From NORP110 sp051251595 (GTDB lineage: Bacteria; Pseudomonadota; Alphaproteobacteria; Rhodobacterales; Rhodobacteraceae): a DNA stretch of 64,000 bases. The first letter of the stretch is position 1. Each line of letters starts with the position of its first letter. This document shows, in pieces, positions 44,782 to 53,609 of the stretch. The notes under the pieces are model-generated. The model saw only the letters and a program-made list of their open reading frames with translations. It did no database searches and had not been told where the DNA came from. The stretch covers positions 62,001-126,000 of the forward strand of contig JBPOFA010000012.1 of assembly GCA_051251595.1 (NCBI GenBank). The letters are read 5' to 3'. The position numbers and the translations under genes were made by a program.

Positions 44782-45885
44782 TCAGAAATCAAAGTCGTTG
44801 ATGTTTGTCTTGTCGAAAACGAACGGTGATCCCAGCAGGATTTCAGATCCGTTCACAACGGACAGATCGCCCAGCTTACCGGCAGAAACGCTGGTGTCGC
44901 CTGGGTTCAAAGTCCCGTCAGCGGCAGCGCGCATCACGTAAGTTGCGGCATAGCCAAGATCGACCGGGTTCCAAAGAACCACAGATTTCACACAATCCGA
45001 AGCCACATAAGGCTTCATCGCATTTGGCGTCGCCAGACCAACGATTGCGATATTTCCGCATTCGCCAGCTTGGGTCACAGCATCAGCAGCCGCAGGTGTC
45101 GCAACCGACGTCATACCCAATATGCCTTTGAGATCGCCGCCATATTTGTTAATCAGCGTATTGGCTTGGTTAAAGCTCAGAATGTTATCTTCTTGCGCTT
45201 CAACCGTTTCCAGCCATTTCAGATCTGGGTGACAAGCAGCGGCATAGGCTTCCATTTCTGAAATCCAGCGGGCTTGGTTTGGCGTTGTGAATGTTGATGT
45301 CACAATAGCAAAGCTCGCATCTTCGCCGGTTTCCGCAGCCAGTGAATCGACCATTGCTTTGGCGATGCCGTTGAACTCCGCCTGGTTGACAAACCACTGC
45401 CGCGCATCAGGTTCAGAGTTGGCGTCGTAGCCAACCACGTTGATGCCGGAATCCAAGGCTTTCTTAAGGACTGGCGCAATCGCAACCGGGTCATTGGCGG
45501 CAAACAGAACGCCGTCCACGCCTTTGGTGATGTAGTTGTCGATCAACGTGATCTGGTCATCAATATTGGCTTCGGTTGGGCCATCTGTTGCAACATTGAC
45601 GTTGCCCAGTTCAGCCGCAGCTTCGGCCATACCTTTGGTCGTCGCATCAAAATACCCAACACCAATCAGCTTTGGCACATCCACCAAAGTGATCTCTTTG
45701 CCCTTACGGTCAGGTGCGTTTTTGACCATGCCGCCATCATATGGCTTTGCCATTGCAGTTGCAGGTGTTCCGTCACAAGCAAGCGGGTTTGTTGGCAAGT
45801 CGTCGCCGCCCGTCCAGCTCTGCGCATTCGCTAGACCCGTTGACAACGTCAACGCGGCAAGCACCGTTATCGTATGTTTAATCAT
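44782..45885 (-). CDS. Sugar ABC transporter solute-binding protein (CUT2/RbsB type)
   Basis: The 367-residue protein has a signal peptide (cut near residue 21, ANA|QSW). A two-lobed periplasmic-binding-protein fold follows, with LVDVPKLIGVGYFDATTKGMAEAAAE, ANIDDQITLIDNYITKGVDGVLFAANDP and INVVGYDANSE. The layout is that of RhaS/LsrB/RbsB-type binding proteins for pentoses, deoxysugars or autoinducer-2. The genes after it encode two permeases and a double ATPase, all on the minus strand. Actual ligand unknown; the neighbouring sugar dehydrogenases favour a sugar or polyol. Confidence 0.88.
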   Translation of the reverse strand: MIKHTITVLAALTLSTGLANAQSWTGGDDLPTNPLACDGTPATAMAKPYDGGMVKNAPDRKGKEITLVDVPKLIGVGYFDATTKGMAEAAAELGNVNVATDGPTEANIDDQITLIDNYITKGVDGVLFAANDPVAIAPVLKKALDSGINVVGYDANSEPDARQWFVNQAEFNGIAKAMVDSLAAETGEDASFAIVTSTFTTPNQARWISEMEAYAAACHPDLKWLETVEAQEDNILSFNQANTLINKYGGDLKGILGMTSVATPAAADAVTQAGECGNIAIVGLATPNAMKPYVASDCVKSVVLWNPVDLGYAATYVMRAAADGTLNPGDTSVSAGKLGDLSVVNGSEILLGSPFVFDKTNINDFDF

Positions 45886-45949
45886 TGTATTTCCTCCACT
45901 TGATGCGCAACCAGACGAAATTCGGCAAGTCTCGTTGCGCTGTTATTAT

Positions 45950-46894
45950 TCATCGGTTGCCGTTCCGGTGAAACAAATTTGAAATCAAAATAGTAAAAAT
46001 CAGAACGAAGCCGATCAGAACAATCGTGCCGTCGCTCTTGACCCCTGCAAGTGAGAGACCATTCTTCAGCGCCTGAATAAGCGTCAGGCCAAGCACTGTT
46101 CCGATGATCGTACCACGGCCGCCAAAGATTGAGGTGCCGCCCAACACAACCGCTGTAATCGCATCCAGCTCTATCCCGGTGCCCATGTCAGATCTTGTCG
46201 TGGACACGCGCGACACAAAGATCACCGCGGCAAGTGAGGCCGCAAAACCTGAGGCCGAATAGACAGCCAGTTTAACCCGGTCCACCTGGATCCCCGAAAA
46301 CCGTGCAGCAGTTTCATTATAGCCGATCGCATAAACGGACCTGCCCCAAACCGTCAGGCCAAGCACTATGGCGGCCAAGACGATGAAGATCCCCAACAGC
46401 CAAAGCTGGTTCGGCACACCCAAAGTTTCGCCAGTGCCAAGGACAAAGAACCATTCAGGATACCCGCGCACGGACCGCGCCTGGGATACGCCTTCGGCAA
46501 TCCCGCGATAAAGCGCGAGCGTTCCCAAGGTGGCGATCAATGGCGGTACGTTGAACCGGGTGATGATGACGCCGTTCATGAACCCGGCAAGGGTCCCGAG
46601 GCACATGGCAAACCCAATCGCAACGGGAAGCGGCAGCCCTAGGTTTTTCCAGAAAACCCCCATCAAAATGGCCACCAACCCAAGGATGGAACCAACGGAA
46701 AGATCAATTCCGCCTGTGATAATCACAAAGGTCATTGCCGTTGCAATCAACCCGACCTCTGTCATCAGACGCCCTTGGTTGAGCAGGTTATCAAGCGTAA
46801 AAAACTTGTCTGTTTGCGTGGCAAGCACGGCCAAAGCAATGATGGTCAGCAGACCCAGAATGGTCTCATGGCGCAGAAATGTCTTCAGTTTCAT
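45950..46894 (-). CDS. Sugar ABC transporter permease (second)
   Basis: The 314-residue membrane protein belongs to the RbsC-like BPD_transp_2 family. It shows AMTFVIITGGIDLSVGSILGLVAILMG, a span with MCLGTLAGFMNGVIITRFNVPPLIATLGTLALYRG, and TAVVLGGTSIFGGRGTIIGTVLG near the end. It forms the channel with the other permease; the start overlaps its neighbour by 4 bases (46891-46894). The binding protein gene is 64 bases downstream. Confidence 0.93.
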   Translation of the reverse strand: MKLKTFLRHETILGLLTIIALAVLATQTDKFFTLDNLLNQGRLMTEVGLIATAMTFVIITGGIDLSVGSILGLVAILMGVFWKNLGLPLPVAIGFAMCLGTLAGFMNGVIITRFNVPPLIATLGTLALYRGIAEGVSQARSVRGYPEWFFVLGTGETLGVPNQLWLLGIFIVLAAIVLGLTVWGRSVYAIGYNETAARFSGIQVDRVKLAVYSASGFAASLAAVIFVSRVSTTRSDMGTGIELDAITAVVLGGTSIFGGRGTIIGTVLGLTLIQALKNGLSLAGVKSDGTIVLIGFVLIFTILISNLFHRNGNR

Positions 46895-47889
46895 CGCTTC
46901 GCGCTCCTGAGATCACGGGTCCGGCGCGCCATATCGATCAGCACCGTGACAAGTATCAAGACGCCGATCACGGCGCGTAACCAGTAGGGTGAAACGTTGA
47001 TGAAAATCATGGCAGAGCCGATGGCCGAAAACAAAATTGCCGCCAGTGTCGACCCGATGACTGTCCCGGTGCCCCCTAGGATGGAAACGCCACCAATGAC
47101 CGAGGCCGTGATGATTGTCAGCTCTAGGTTGGGTGGAACCGTCGACTGGATGATCCGCAACTGCGTCGCAAACAGGATGGTCGCAAGACCGGCAAATGCG
47201 CCGTGGATCATAAAGACCTGAACAGTGCGCCATTCAATCGGCGTGCCGGACGCGCGTGCAGCCTCGGTATTGCCACCAATCGCGAACAAAGAACGGCCAA
47301 AGGCCGAATGGCGCATCCATAGAAAGGCGGCGATTGTCAGGAAAACCATGAACCAGATCGGCATTGGTACGCCAAGCAGGCGAAGCTGCGCCAAGTGGAA
47401 TGTCGGCGGAAGATCGTTGATCCACGCCCCCCCCGTAACAGAGACCAAACCGCCGCGCAGAATAGATAACATCCCAAGTGTCACCACAATTGACGGTATG
47501 CGCCCATAGGCCACCAACATACCGGTTACAGAATTGATCGCCATTCCGATAAAAATTGGCGCGATCCAGGCAAACCAAACCGGAAAGCCCGACGTGGCCA
47601 ATGTGCCGGAAATGGTCGCCAGCACACCAATCAGGGCGCCGACAGACACATCGATATGCCCCGTGATAATGATCATCGACATGCCAATTGCAGCAACCGC
47701 AATATACGCATTGCCCGAAATCACCGTGTTCAGGTTGTTAGAGGATAGGAACCTTGGGTTTACCAATGGCACCAGCAAAAACAGGGCAATGATCGCCCCG
47801 GCAATGACCAGCTCTTGCCCATAGGTGGACACGAACCGCAGCAGGCCAGAGCGTTTTGCGACGAAGGCAGGAGCATCTTGTGACGTCAT
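46891..47889 (-). CDS. Sugar ABC transporter permease (first)
   Basis: The 332-residue membrane protein of the same RbsC-like family has GMSMIIITGHIDVSVGALIGVLATISGTL, INSVTGMLVAYGRIPSIVVTLGMLSILRGG and IITASVIGGVSILGGTGTVIGSTL. It is a distinct paralogue of the second permease, as in rhamnose- and autoinducer-2-type systems that use two different permeases. It starts at the last base of the ATPase gene (TGATG overlap) and ends inside the next permease gene. Confidence 0.93.
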   Translation of the reverse strand: MTSQDAPAFVAKRSGLLRFVSTYGQELVIAGAIIALFLLVPLVNPRFLSSNNLNTVISGNAYIAVAAIGMSMIIITGHIDVSVGALIGVLATISGTLATSGFPVWFAWIAPIFIGMAINSVTGMLVAYGRIPSIVVTLGMLSILRGGLVSVTGGAWINDLPPTFHLAQLRLLGVPMPIWFMVFLTIAAFLWMRHSAFGRSLFAIGGNTEAARASGTPIEWRTVQVFMIHGAFAGLATILFATQLRIIQSTVPPNLELTIITASVIGGVSILGGTGTVIGSTLAAILFSAIGSAMIFINVSPYWLRAVIGVLILVTVLIDMARRTRDLRSAKR

Positions 47890-49394
47890 CAGGCAGCCAC
47901 CTCATCTGCCCGGGTCATGGCCGCGCCAACGGATTCCGGTGTCGCGTCTTCGCGATCCAGAATTGTGACCATCCGCCCCCCATGCATCACCAAGACCCGG
48001 TCCGCCATTCCAATGGCCTCGGGCAGTTCACTTGAAATCATGATTACGGCCATTCCTTCTTGTGCCAGACGTCCAATCAAAGCGTGAATCTCCGACTTGG
48101 CCCCAACATCGATACCGCGTGTCGGTTCATCCACGATGAGAATACGCGGGTTCGTCGCCAGCCACTTGCCAACGACAACCTTTTGCTGATTGCCGCCCGA
48201 CAGCTCTCCGACGATTTGTTCCGGGCCTTGCGCACGCGTGCCAAGCTTTGCAATCGAGTCTGCCGCGTTCTGTATTTCTTTTTTGAAATCAATAAACAGC
48301 CCGTTGCTGACATCCTTGACCGACGCCATCGAGTTGTTCTGAGCGATTGTCATTGGGCGCACCAGACCCTGCAAACCGCGGTCTTCGGGAACATAGGCAA
48401 TGCCCATGTCCCGCGCTTGCCGCGGAGTGCGGATCGTGACCTGTTTCCCATCCACCTCAATCGTACCCGCCGTGGCTGGGGTTACGCCAAACAAGGTCAG
48501 CGCCAGTTCTGTGCGCCCGGATCCAACCAGTCCGGCCACGCCGAGGATTTCTCCCTTTCGCAAATCGAAAGAGACATCCTGCACCCGATCACCAAAGGAC
48601 AGATCACGAACCCGCAGCAAAGTCTCACCGATATTCGGGGTTGGCTTGGGAAACAGCTGATCAATATCGCGCCCAACCATCATGGACACCAGGATCTTTT
48701 CCGTGACTTCCTCGATCGGTTTGGTCCCGATCAGGGCACCATCCCGCAACACCGTGACGCGATCCGCCAATTCGAAAACTTCTGACAACTTATGGCTGAC
48801 ATAGATAATGCCCACCCCGCGCTCGCGCAGCGTTCTGACCACCTCTATCAAGCGCCGCACATCGGCGTCAGCCAGGGCCGCGGTCGGTTCATCCATAATC
48901 AGAACTCTTGCATTCTGACTAAGCGCTTTTGCGATTTCCACGCGTTGCCGATTGGCGACGGAAAGTGTGCCAACCTTGGCGTCAACATCCAGATCATGAC
49001 TGTCGAGCGAATCCAAAAGACGTCGCGATTCACGACGCATCTTGGTCCAATCCAGCGTGCCCCATTTTGTTTTTGGCGCGTGGCCGTAGAAAACATTTTC
49101 GGCAACGCTCAAATCGGGGAAAAGCAACAATTCTTGATAAACCGTCGCGATGCCCGCCTCTGCGGCTTCGCGAGAGGTAAGAGATTGGTGCTCTTTCCCA
49201 TCAATTTTGAGAATGCCACTTGTGGGTTCGTGCGCCCCGGCGATCACCTTGATCAAGGTCGATTTCCCGGCGCCGTTTTCCCCCATTAGCGCGTGTACTT
49301 CGCCGGGTCGGATATCAAAATCAACGTCACCCAGAACCTGAATGCCTGCAAAGGATTTTGAAATTCCTTCCAGTTCCAAAAGTGCTTTTGTCAC
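47889..49394 (-). CDS. Sugar ABC transporter double ATPase (CUT2 family)
   Basis: The 501-residue protein has two fused nucleotide-binding domains. The first has Walker A GENGAGKS (38-45), the signature LSVANRQRVEIAKAL (degenerate LSGGQ) and Walker B VLIMDEPTAAL. The second has a degenerate Walker A (GLVGSGRTEL), a proper LSGGNQQK signature and Walker B ILIVDEPTRGID. This asymmetric pattern is the CUT2/RbsA type. It powers import with the two permeases downstream and is divergent from the AraC-type gene. Confidence 0.95.
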   Translation of the reverse strand: MTKALLELEGISKSFAGIQVLGDVDFDIRPGEVHALMGENGAGKSTLIKVIAGAHEPTSGILKIDGKEHQSLTSREAAEAGIATVYQELLLFPDLSVAENVFYGHAPKTKWGTLDWTKMRRESRRLLDSLDSHDLDVDAKVGTLSVANRQRVEIAKALSQNARVLIMDEPTAALADADVRRLIEVVRTLRERGVGIIYVSHKLSEVFELADRVTVLRDGALIGTKPIEEVTEKILVSMMVGRDIDQLFPKPTPNIGETLLRVRDLSFGDRVQDVSFDLRKGEILGVAGLVGSGRTELALTLFGVTPATAGTIEVDGKQVTIRTPRQARDMGIAYVPEDRGLQGLVRPMTIAQNNSMASVKDVSNGLFIDFKKEIQNAADSIAKLGTRAQGPEQIVGELSGGNQQKVVVGKWLATNPRILIVDEPTRGIDVGAKSEIHALIGRLAQEGMAVIMISSELPEAIGMADRVLVMHGGRMVTILDREDATPESVGAAMTRADEVAA

Positions 49395-49763
49395 GAAATA
49401 TCCACCCGCTTAGACATAAAATTCAAACGGATGCCAGACGTCGCCCACAGAGTGTCAGCCCTCCATTCGGCGCATTCATGGTAACGCATTTCTTAAATTC
49501 CCTCCCAATCCAACGTCTACAACGCAGGCCAAAACCGTGAAAAAAGACGACCCACCCTGGTCGAAGTTCTTCGGAACGTCAGGGTCCTCCAACCTTTCCG
49601 TTCAGTTTTGTAACGTTGACGATAGGATCCAACAAAAATATTTGCCACACGATTTTGCCCTATCTTACAAACTTTCTTGCAGCCCCGGGGGTGTTTGTCT
49701 ATCCCCTTCCCTCAGCCTGAGCGCGCAAGAACAACTGTCGCGGGTGCTATTCAAAGGAAACCA
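49395..49763. other. Divergent promoter region between the sugar transporter and AraC genes
   Basis: These 369 bases hold no gene. They are AT-richer than their surroundings near 49600-49680 and presumably contain the promoters of both divergent units and AraC binding sites. I could not point to a convincing repeat pair or operator by eye. Confidence 0.4.
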
Positions 49764-50651
49764 ATGGTGGCCCATACCCCGGATTACGAAGTCATTGTCC
49801 GCCAACCCGGAGAGTCGTTTCGCTGGAACGCGCACGGCTATCCGCATCACTTGGCAAAGTGGCACTATCACCCCGAATACGAGCTGCACCTCATCAAAGA
49901 GACGTCGGGCCACATGATGATTGGCGACTTTATCGGCCCGTTTTCTGAGGGCGAATTGATTCTTACCGGCCCGAACCTGCCCCATAACTGGGTCAGCGAT
50001 ATTGAACCCGGCGTGCATGTGCAGGAACGAGACATGCTCATTCAATTCACACCTGATTTCGGTGAAACCATTGCGAATAATTTTGCCGAATTTTCTGGCG
50101 TGAAGGACATGTTCATCGATTCCGTCTTTGGCATCTCTTTTACGGGCACGGCCCGCACAGAAGGCGCGCGTTTGCTGCATTTGATCGGGGAAGCAGATGG
50201 CAGCCGACGGCTTTTCCTATTTCTGGAACTTATGGACATGTTGGGCCGCTCTAAGACGGAACGCAAAGTTCTGTCCCGATCGGCCCCGGCCATGGGAATC
50301 CACACGCCGCATTCCAGAAAGCTGCAAACCGCGATCCAGCATATTTATGAAAACTACACCCAAGATCTGTATCTGGACTCGGTCGCACACCTGGTAAACA
50401 TGGAACCCAGCACGTTTTCACGGTTCTTCAAAAAGCAAACCGGCCACACCTTTTCGCGGTTCATAATCCAACTTAGGGTTCATCATGCCTGCCGGTTATT
50501 GGCGCAGCCCGATTTGTCGATCACGCAAATCTGCTTTGAATCCGGCTTTAACAACACAGCCAATTTCAATCGGCAATTCGCCGTTGTCTGTGGTGAAACG
50601 CCATCGATTTACCGCCAAAGCGCCCGGCGGCTTGCAACGAATACCGGCTAG
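49764..50651 (+). CDS. AraC-family regulator of the sugar region
   Basis: The 295-residue protein has a cupin-like N-terminal domain (WHYHPEYELHLI with metal- or sugar-binding histidines, LTGPNLPHNWV). The C-terminal AraC/XylS DNA-binding domain has two helix-turn-helix units: LDSVAHLVNMEPSTFSRFF, then ITQICFESGFNNTANFNRQF. The divergent arrangement with the transporter ATPase gene suggests it activates sugar uptake in response to the imported sugar. The ATG at 49764 has an AAAGGAAA site; an in-frame start 29 codons upstream has none. Confidence 0.9.
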   Translation: MVAHTPDYEVIVRQPGESFRWNAHGYPHHLAKWHYHPEYELHLIKETSGHMMIGDFIGPFSEGELILTGPNLPHNWVSDIEPGVHVQERDMLIQFTPDFGETIANNFAEFSGVKDMFIDSVFGISFTGTARTEGARLLHLIGEADGSRRLFLFLELMDMLGRSKTERKVLSRSAPAMGIHTPHSRKLQTAIQHIYENYTQDLYLDSVAHLVNMEPSTFSRFFKKQTGHTFSRFIIQLRVHHACRLLAQPDLSITQICFESGFNNTANFNRQFAVVCGETPSIYRQSARRLATNTG

Positions 50652-50683
50652 CCTGTCCGTCAGAGCATGGACGGGAGGATGCC

Positions 50684-51457
50684 TTAGCTCATCCAGTTTC
50701 CGCCATCGACGTTCAGGGTTTGGGCCACGATATATTCCGCGTCATCGCTTGCCAGAAACACAGCCGCGCCGGCCAAATCATCGGGATGCCCCATGCGGCC
50801 ATAAGGGACCTCTTCGCCCACGACGCGTTTCTTTTCGCCGATCTCGCGCCCCTCATATTTTGCGAACAGCGCGTCGACCTCGTCCCACATCGGCGTGTCG
50901 ATCACACCGGGTGCAATGCCATTGACCCGAATGCCGTGTTTGATCAAATCAAGGCCCGCCGATTGGGTCAGGCTGATCACCGCGGCCTTGGACGCACAAT
51001 AGCTTGCCACCAGCGCTTCGCCGCGCCGCCCTGCCTGGCTGGACATGTTGATGATCGCGCCCTTAACGCCGTCCTCGATCATGGCCTTGGCCACGGTCTG
51101 CATCGTGAAAAACAGACCTTCGACATTCACCGAAAAGATCGGCGCCCATTGTTCCCGTGTGATCTCTGTGATTGGGGCCAGACCAAAAATCGCAGCGTTG
51201 TTCACCAAGATATCCGGCGTGCCCCACTTGGCCCGGACGGCTGCAAGCATCGCGTCAATGGAGCTTTGATCCGAAACATCCACATGCACGGCGAAGGCAT
51301 CCGTTCCGATATCCGCTGCGACTTTTTCCGCCTGCGCGATATCGATGTCAGCAACCGCAACCCGTGCGCCTTCCTTTGCATACCGTTCGCAAAAAGCACG
51401 CCCGATGCCCTTGGCCCCACCCGTCACAATCGCGATTTTTCCAGCCAGTTTTGCCAC
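50684..51457 (-). CDS. Short-chain dehydrogenase, sugar/polyol type
   Basis: The 257-residue protein has the NAD-binding TGGAKGIG (12-19), LVNNAAIFG, the catalytic Ser in INMSSQAG and the YxxxK pair in SYCASKAAV, ending in NVDGGNW. The sequence is close in style to sorbitol/L-iditol/galactitol dehydrogenases (SmoS-like), which convert polyols to ketoses, though the exact substrate needs testing. It is convergent with the AraC gene and lies in the sugar-transport region. Cytoplasmic, probably a tetramer. Confidence 0.9.
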   Translation of the reverse strand: MAKLAGKIAIVTGGAKGIGRAFCERYAKEGARVAVADIDIAQAEKVAADIGTDAFAVHVDVSDQSSIDAMLAAVRAKWGTPDILVNNAAIFGLAPITEITREQWAPIFSVNVEGLFFTMQTVAKAMIEDGVKGAIINMSSQAGRRGEALVASYCASKAAVISLTQSAGLDLIKHGIRVNGIAPGVIDTPMWDEVDALFAKYEGREIGEKKRVVGEEVPYGRMGHPDDLAGAAVFLASDDAEYIVAQTLNVDGGNWMS

Positions 51458-51580
51458 GTTAGTCTTCCCTCATCACAGCCGATCCAGTGTTCGGCGCGTT
51501 TGTGGCATTCTTGCGAAATAATGTAAAATGCGATGTCCCCGATGGCCGGCTTGGCTTCGTCCCACAGTCAGAAGGATTAT

Positions 51581-51656
51581 TGGCGGCCCCGACGGGAGTC
51601 GAACCTGTGACCTACCGCTTAGGAGGCGGTTGCTCTATCCTCTGAGCTACGGGGCC
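51581..51656 (-). tRNA. tRNA-Arg (anticodon CCT)
   Basis: A complete cloverleaf of 76 bases including an encoded CCA. The 7-bp acceptor stem is GGCCCCG/CGGGGCC. The D-arm is GCTC AGAGGATA GAGC. The anticodon stem ACCGC/GCGGT holds loop CTCCTAA with anticodon CCT, which reads the AGG codon. The T-arm contains TTCGACT; its stem has one A-C mismatch (ACAGG against CCCGT). It lies between the dehydrogenase gene and the LacI-family gene. Confidence 0.95.
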
Positions 51657-51755
51657 GCGCCTGTCTCTTTTCGCGCTATCGCAATGGCAAATCAAGGATC
51701 ATTTGTCGCTGTTTGGTCAGGCTGGCTTGAACAAAATCCGGAATTCCGGCAACAG

Positions 51756-51773
51756 TGTAACAGCATTGTTGCA
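51756..51773. promoter_or_regulatory. Candidate operator of the LacI-family gene
   Basis: TGTAACA-GCAT-TGTTGCA (51756-51773) is an 18-bp near-palindrome (6 of 7 arm pairs). It ends 13 bases before the ATG of the LacI-family gene. The half-site shape resembles the ATGTTA/TAACAT half-sites known for GntR of E. coli. A perfect 12-bp palindrome CCGGAATTCCGG lies just upstream at 51738-51749. Confidence 0.45.
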
Positions 51774-51786
51774 TTGGGGACCATGA

Positions 51787-52821
51787 ATGGCCGAGCTCAC
51801 CGAAAATCCGATAAAACGCACGTTGACCTTGCGCGACGTCTCTGAGGCGGCAGGTGTGAGCGAGATGACCGTTTCGCGGGTTTTGCGGGGGCGTGGCGAT
51901 GTTTCGACAGCCACGCGGGACAAGGTTTTGCAAGCCGCCCAAGAGCTGGGCTATGTGCCCAACAAGATCGCCGGGGCGCTGGCGTCGCAGCGGGTCAATC
52001 TTGTGGCCGTGATCATCCCGTCCATGTCCAACATGGTCTTTCCCGAAGTCATGACGGGGATTTCAGAGATCCTGGAAGATACACCGCTGCAACCTGTTGT
52101 GGGGGTCACGAATTATGATCCTGGGCGCGAAGAAAAAGTGCTTTACGAAATGCTGTCCTGGCGGCCCTCTGGGGTGATCATTGCCGGGCTTGAGCATAGT
52201 GACGCCAGCAGAGCGATGCTCAAGGCCTGTGGCGTGCCGGTGGTTGAAATCATGGATGTGGACGGCGACCCGGTGGATTCCGCCGTTGGCATTTCGCATC
52301 GCAGGGCGGGGCGCGAAATCGCAAAAGAGATCGTGGCAGCCGGGTACAAGCGCATCGCGTTTCTGGGTACGAAAATGCCGCTGGACCACCGGGCCCGCAA
52401 ACGGTTCGAGGGCTTTACCGAAGTTCTGGCAAAGGCCGGGTTAGAGGTGGCGGATCAAGAGTTTTATTCGGGCGGTTCTGCACTGGCCAAGGGGCGCGAA
52501 ATGACCGAAGCGATTTTGCAGCGCACCCCGGATCTGGATTTCATCTATTACTCTAACGACATGATCGGCGCGGGCGGATTGTTGTATTGTCTAGAGGCCG
52601 GAATCGATATTCCTGGCAAGGTCGGGCTGGCGGGTTTCAACGGTGTTGATCTGCTGGATGGTTTGCCCCGGCAGCTGGCCACAATGGATGCCTGTCGGTT
52701 GGAAATCGGGCGGGCGGCGGCGCGAATTATCGCAGAGCGCTCGGTTGGGGCTGTTCCTGATGTTGGTGAAAAGATTGTGTTAAAGCCGCAGCTGGCCTTT
52801 GGGGACACGTTGCGCCGCTAG
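51787..52821 (+). CDS. LacI-family transcriptional regulator (GntR-like)
   Basis: The 344-residue protein has an N-terminal helix-turn-helix and hinge: LTLRDVSEAAGVSEMTVSRVLRG, then VSTATRDKVLQAAQELGYVPNKIAGALAS. A periplasmic-binding-protein-like effector domain follows (VAVIIPSMSNMVFPEVMTGI, FIYYSNDMIGAGGLLY). The branch resembles GntR, the gluconate operon repressor, but no gluconate kinase is near. It is followed by a convergent exporter gene after 11 bases. It probably represses itself and neighbouring sugar genes through the operator upstream. Confidence 0.9.
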   Translation: MAELTENPIKRTLTLRDVSEAAGVSEMTVSRVLRGRGDVSTATRDKVLQAAQELGYVPNKIAGALASQRVNLVAVIIPSMSNMVFPEVMTGISEILEDTPLQPVVGVTNYDPGREEKVLYEMLSWRPSGVIIAGLEHSDASRAMLKACGVPVVEIMDVDGDPVDSAVGISHRRAGREIAKEIVAAGYKRIAFLGTKMPLDHRARKRFEGFTEVLAKAGLEVADQEFYSGGSALAKGREMTEAILQRTPDLDFIYYSNDMIGAGGLLYCLEAGIDIPGKVGLAGFNGVDLLDGLPRQLATMDACRLEIGRAAARIIAERSVGAVPDVGEKIVLKPQLAFGDTLRR

Positions 52822-52832
52822 GGTTTGCGGCC

Positions 52833-53582
52833 CTAACCGAAATAGCCCAAAACCAAACGCACTGCGATCAGTGACAACAGCACCAGAATTGCTTTGTCAA
52901 AAACTGCCGGGCTGACCCGTTTGGCGATTTGCGCCCCAATCGGCATGCCCGCTGCAATCGGTGCGAGGGCGAACAGGCTGATCAGCAAGCCGTGCGCATC
53001 CGCGACTCCGCTGCCCCAAAGCGCCAGCAGCTGGAACACGCCAAAAGCCGCGAAAAACAAAGAGATCGTCGCGATAAAGACCGGTCGGGGCAGGCGGATT
53101 GCGTTCAGAAACGTGATCGACACAGGCGCAGAAATCCCCGAAGCGCCCTGCAACACGCCTGCCAAAGTACCGACCGGAAGCGCAAGGCGTTTGGCCTGGG
53201 GCATGCCCAGGACCCAATCTGGTCTGGACAAACGCAATGCGACATAGCCAAACACCGCAGCGGCCAAAAACAGCGGCAGTACCGTCAACGGAACGGTGGC
53301 CAAAAGGTAAGTTCCCAGCAATACGCCTGCCACGCTGCCAATTAGCAGGGGCACCATAAAAGTCGTTTCCGGTATGTGTTGGCGAAACTTCCAACCCTGC
53401 CAGATATTTGTCATCATGTTTGGCACCAGCATCACAATGATCGCAAAGCGCACATCAAACAACAGCGCCAGCGCCGGGACCGCCAAGAGCGGCGCACCTG
53501 CCCCCGTCGCCCCTTTTAGAACACCGCCAAGCATCAGGCACAGGGCCACGGTCAGGACGGTCAGGGTCTGGTCCATTGGCAT
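52833..53582 (-). CDS. TauE/SafE-family sulfite or organic-acid exporter
   Basis: The 249-residue protein has about eight hydrophobic spans in two repeats. It opens with LTVALCLMLGGVLKGATGAGAPLLAVPALALLFD and has a middle VGTLAGVLQGASGISAPVSITFLNAIRLPRP, the GxxxGxxxG-rich signatures of the TauE/SafE family. Characterised members export sulfite, sulfoacetate or other organic anions. It stands in the same direction as the second dehydrogenase gene (27 bases apart), suggesting a link with that pathway. The ion is unknown. Confidence 0.88.
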   Translation of the reverse strand: MPMDQTLTVLTVALCLMLGGVLKGATGAGAPLLAVPALALLFDVRFAIIVMLVPNMMTNIWQGWKFRQHIPETTFMVPLLIGSVAGVLLGTYLLATVPLTVLPLFLAAAVFGYVALRLSRPDWVLGMPQAKRLALPVGTLAGVLQGASGISAPVSITFLNAIRLPRPVFIATISLFFAAFGVFQLLALWGSGVADAHGLLISLFALAPIAAGMPIGAQIAKRVSPAVFDKAILVLLSLIAVRLVLGYFG

Positions 53583-53609
53583 TATTGGTCTTCTTTGTTT
53601 TAGGCCTGC

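Noticed and set aside
50720..51526. A 268-codon open frame on the plus strand opposite the first dehydrogenase
   Set aside because: The dehydrogenase has TGxxxGIG, Ser and YxxxK motifs; the opposite frame has none.
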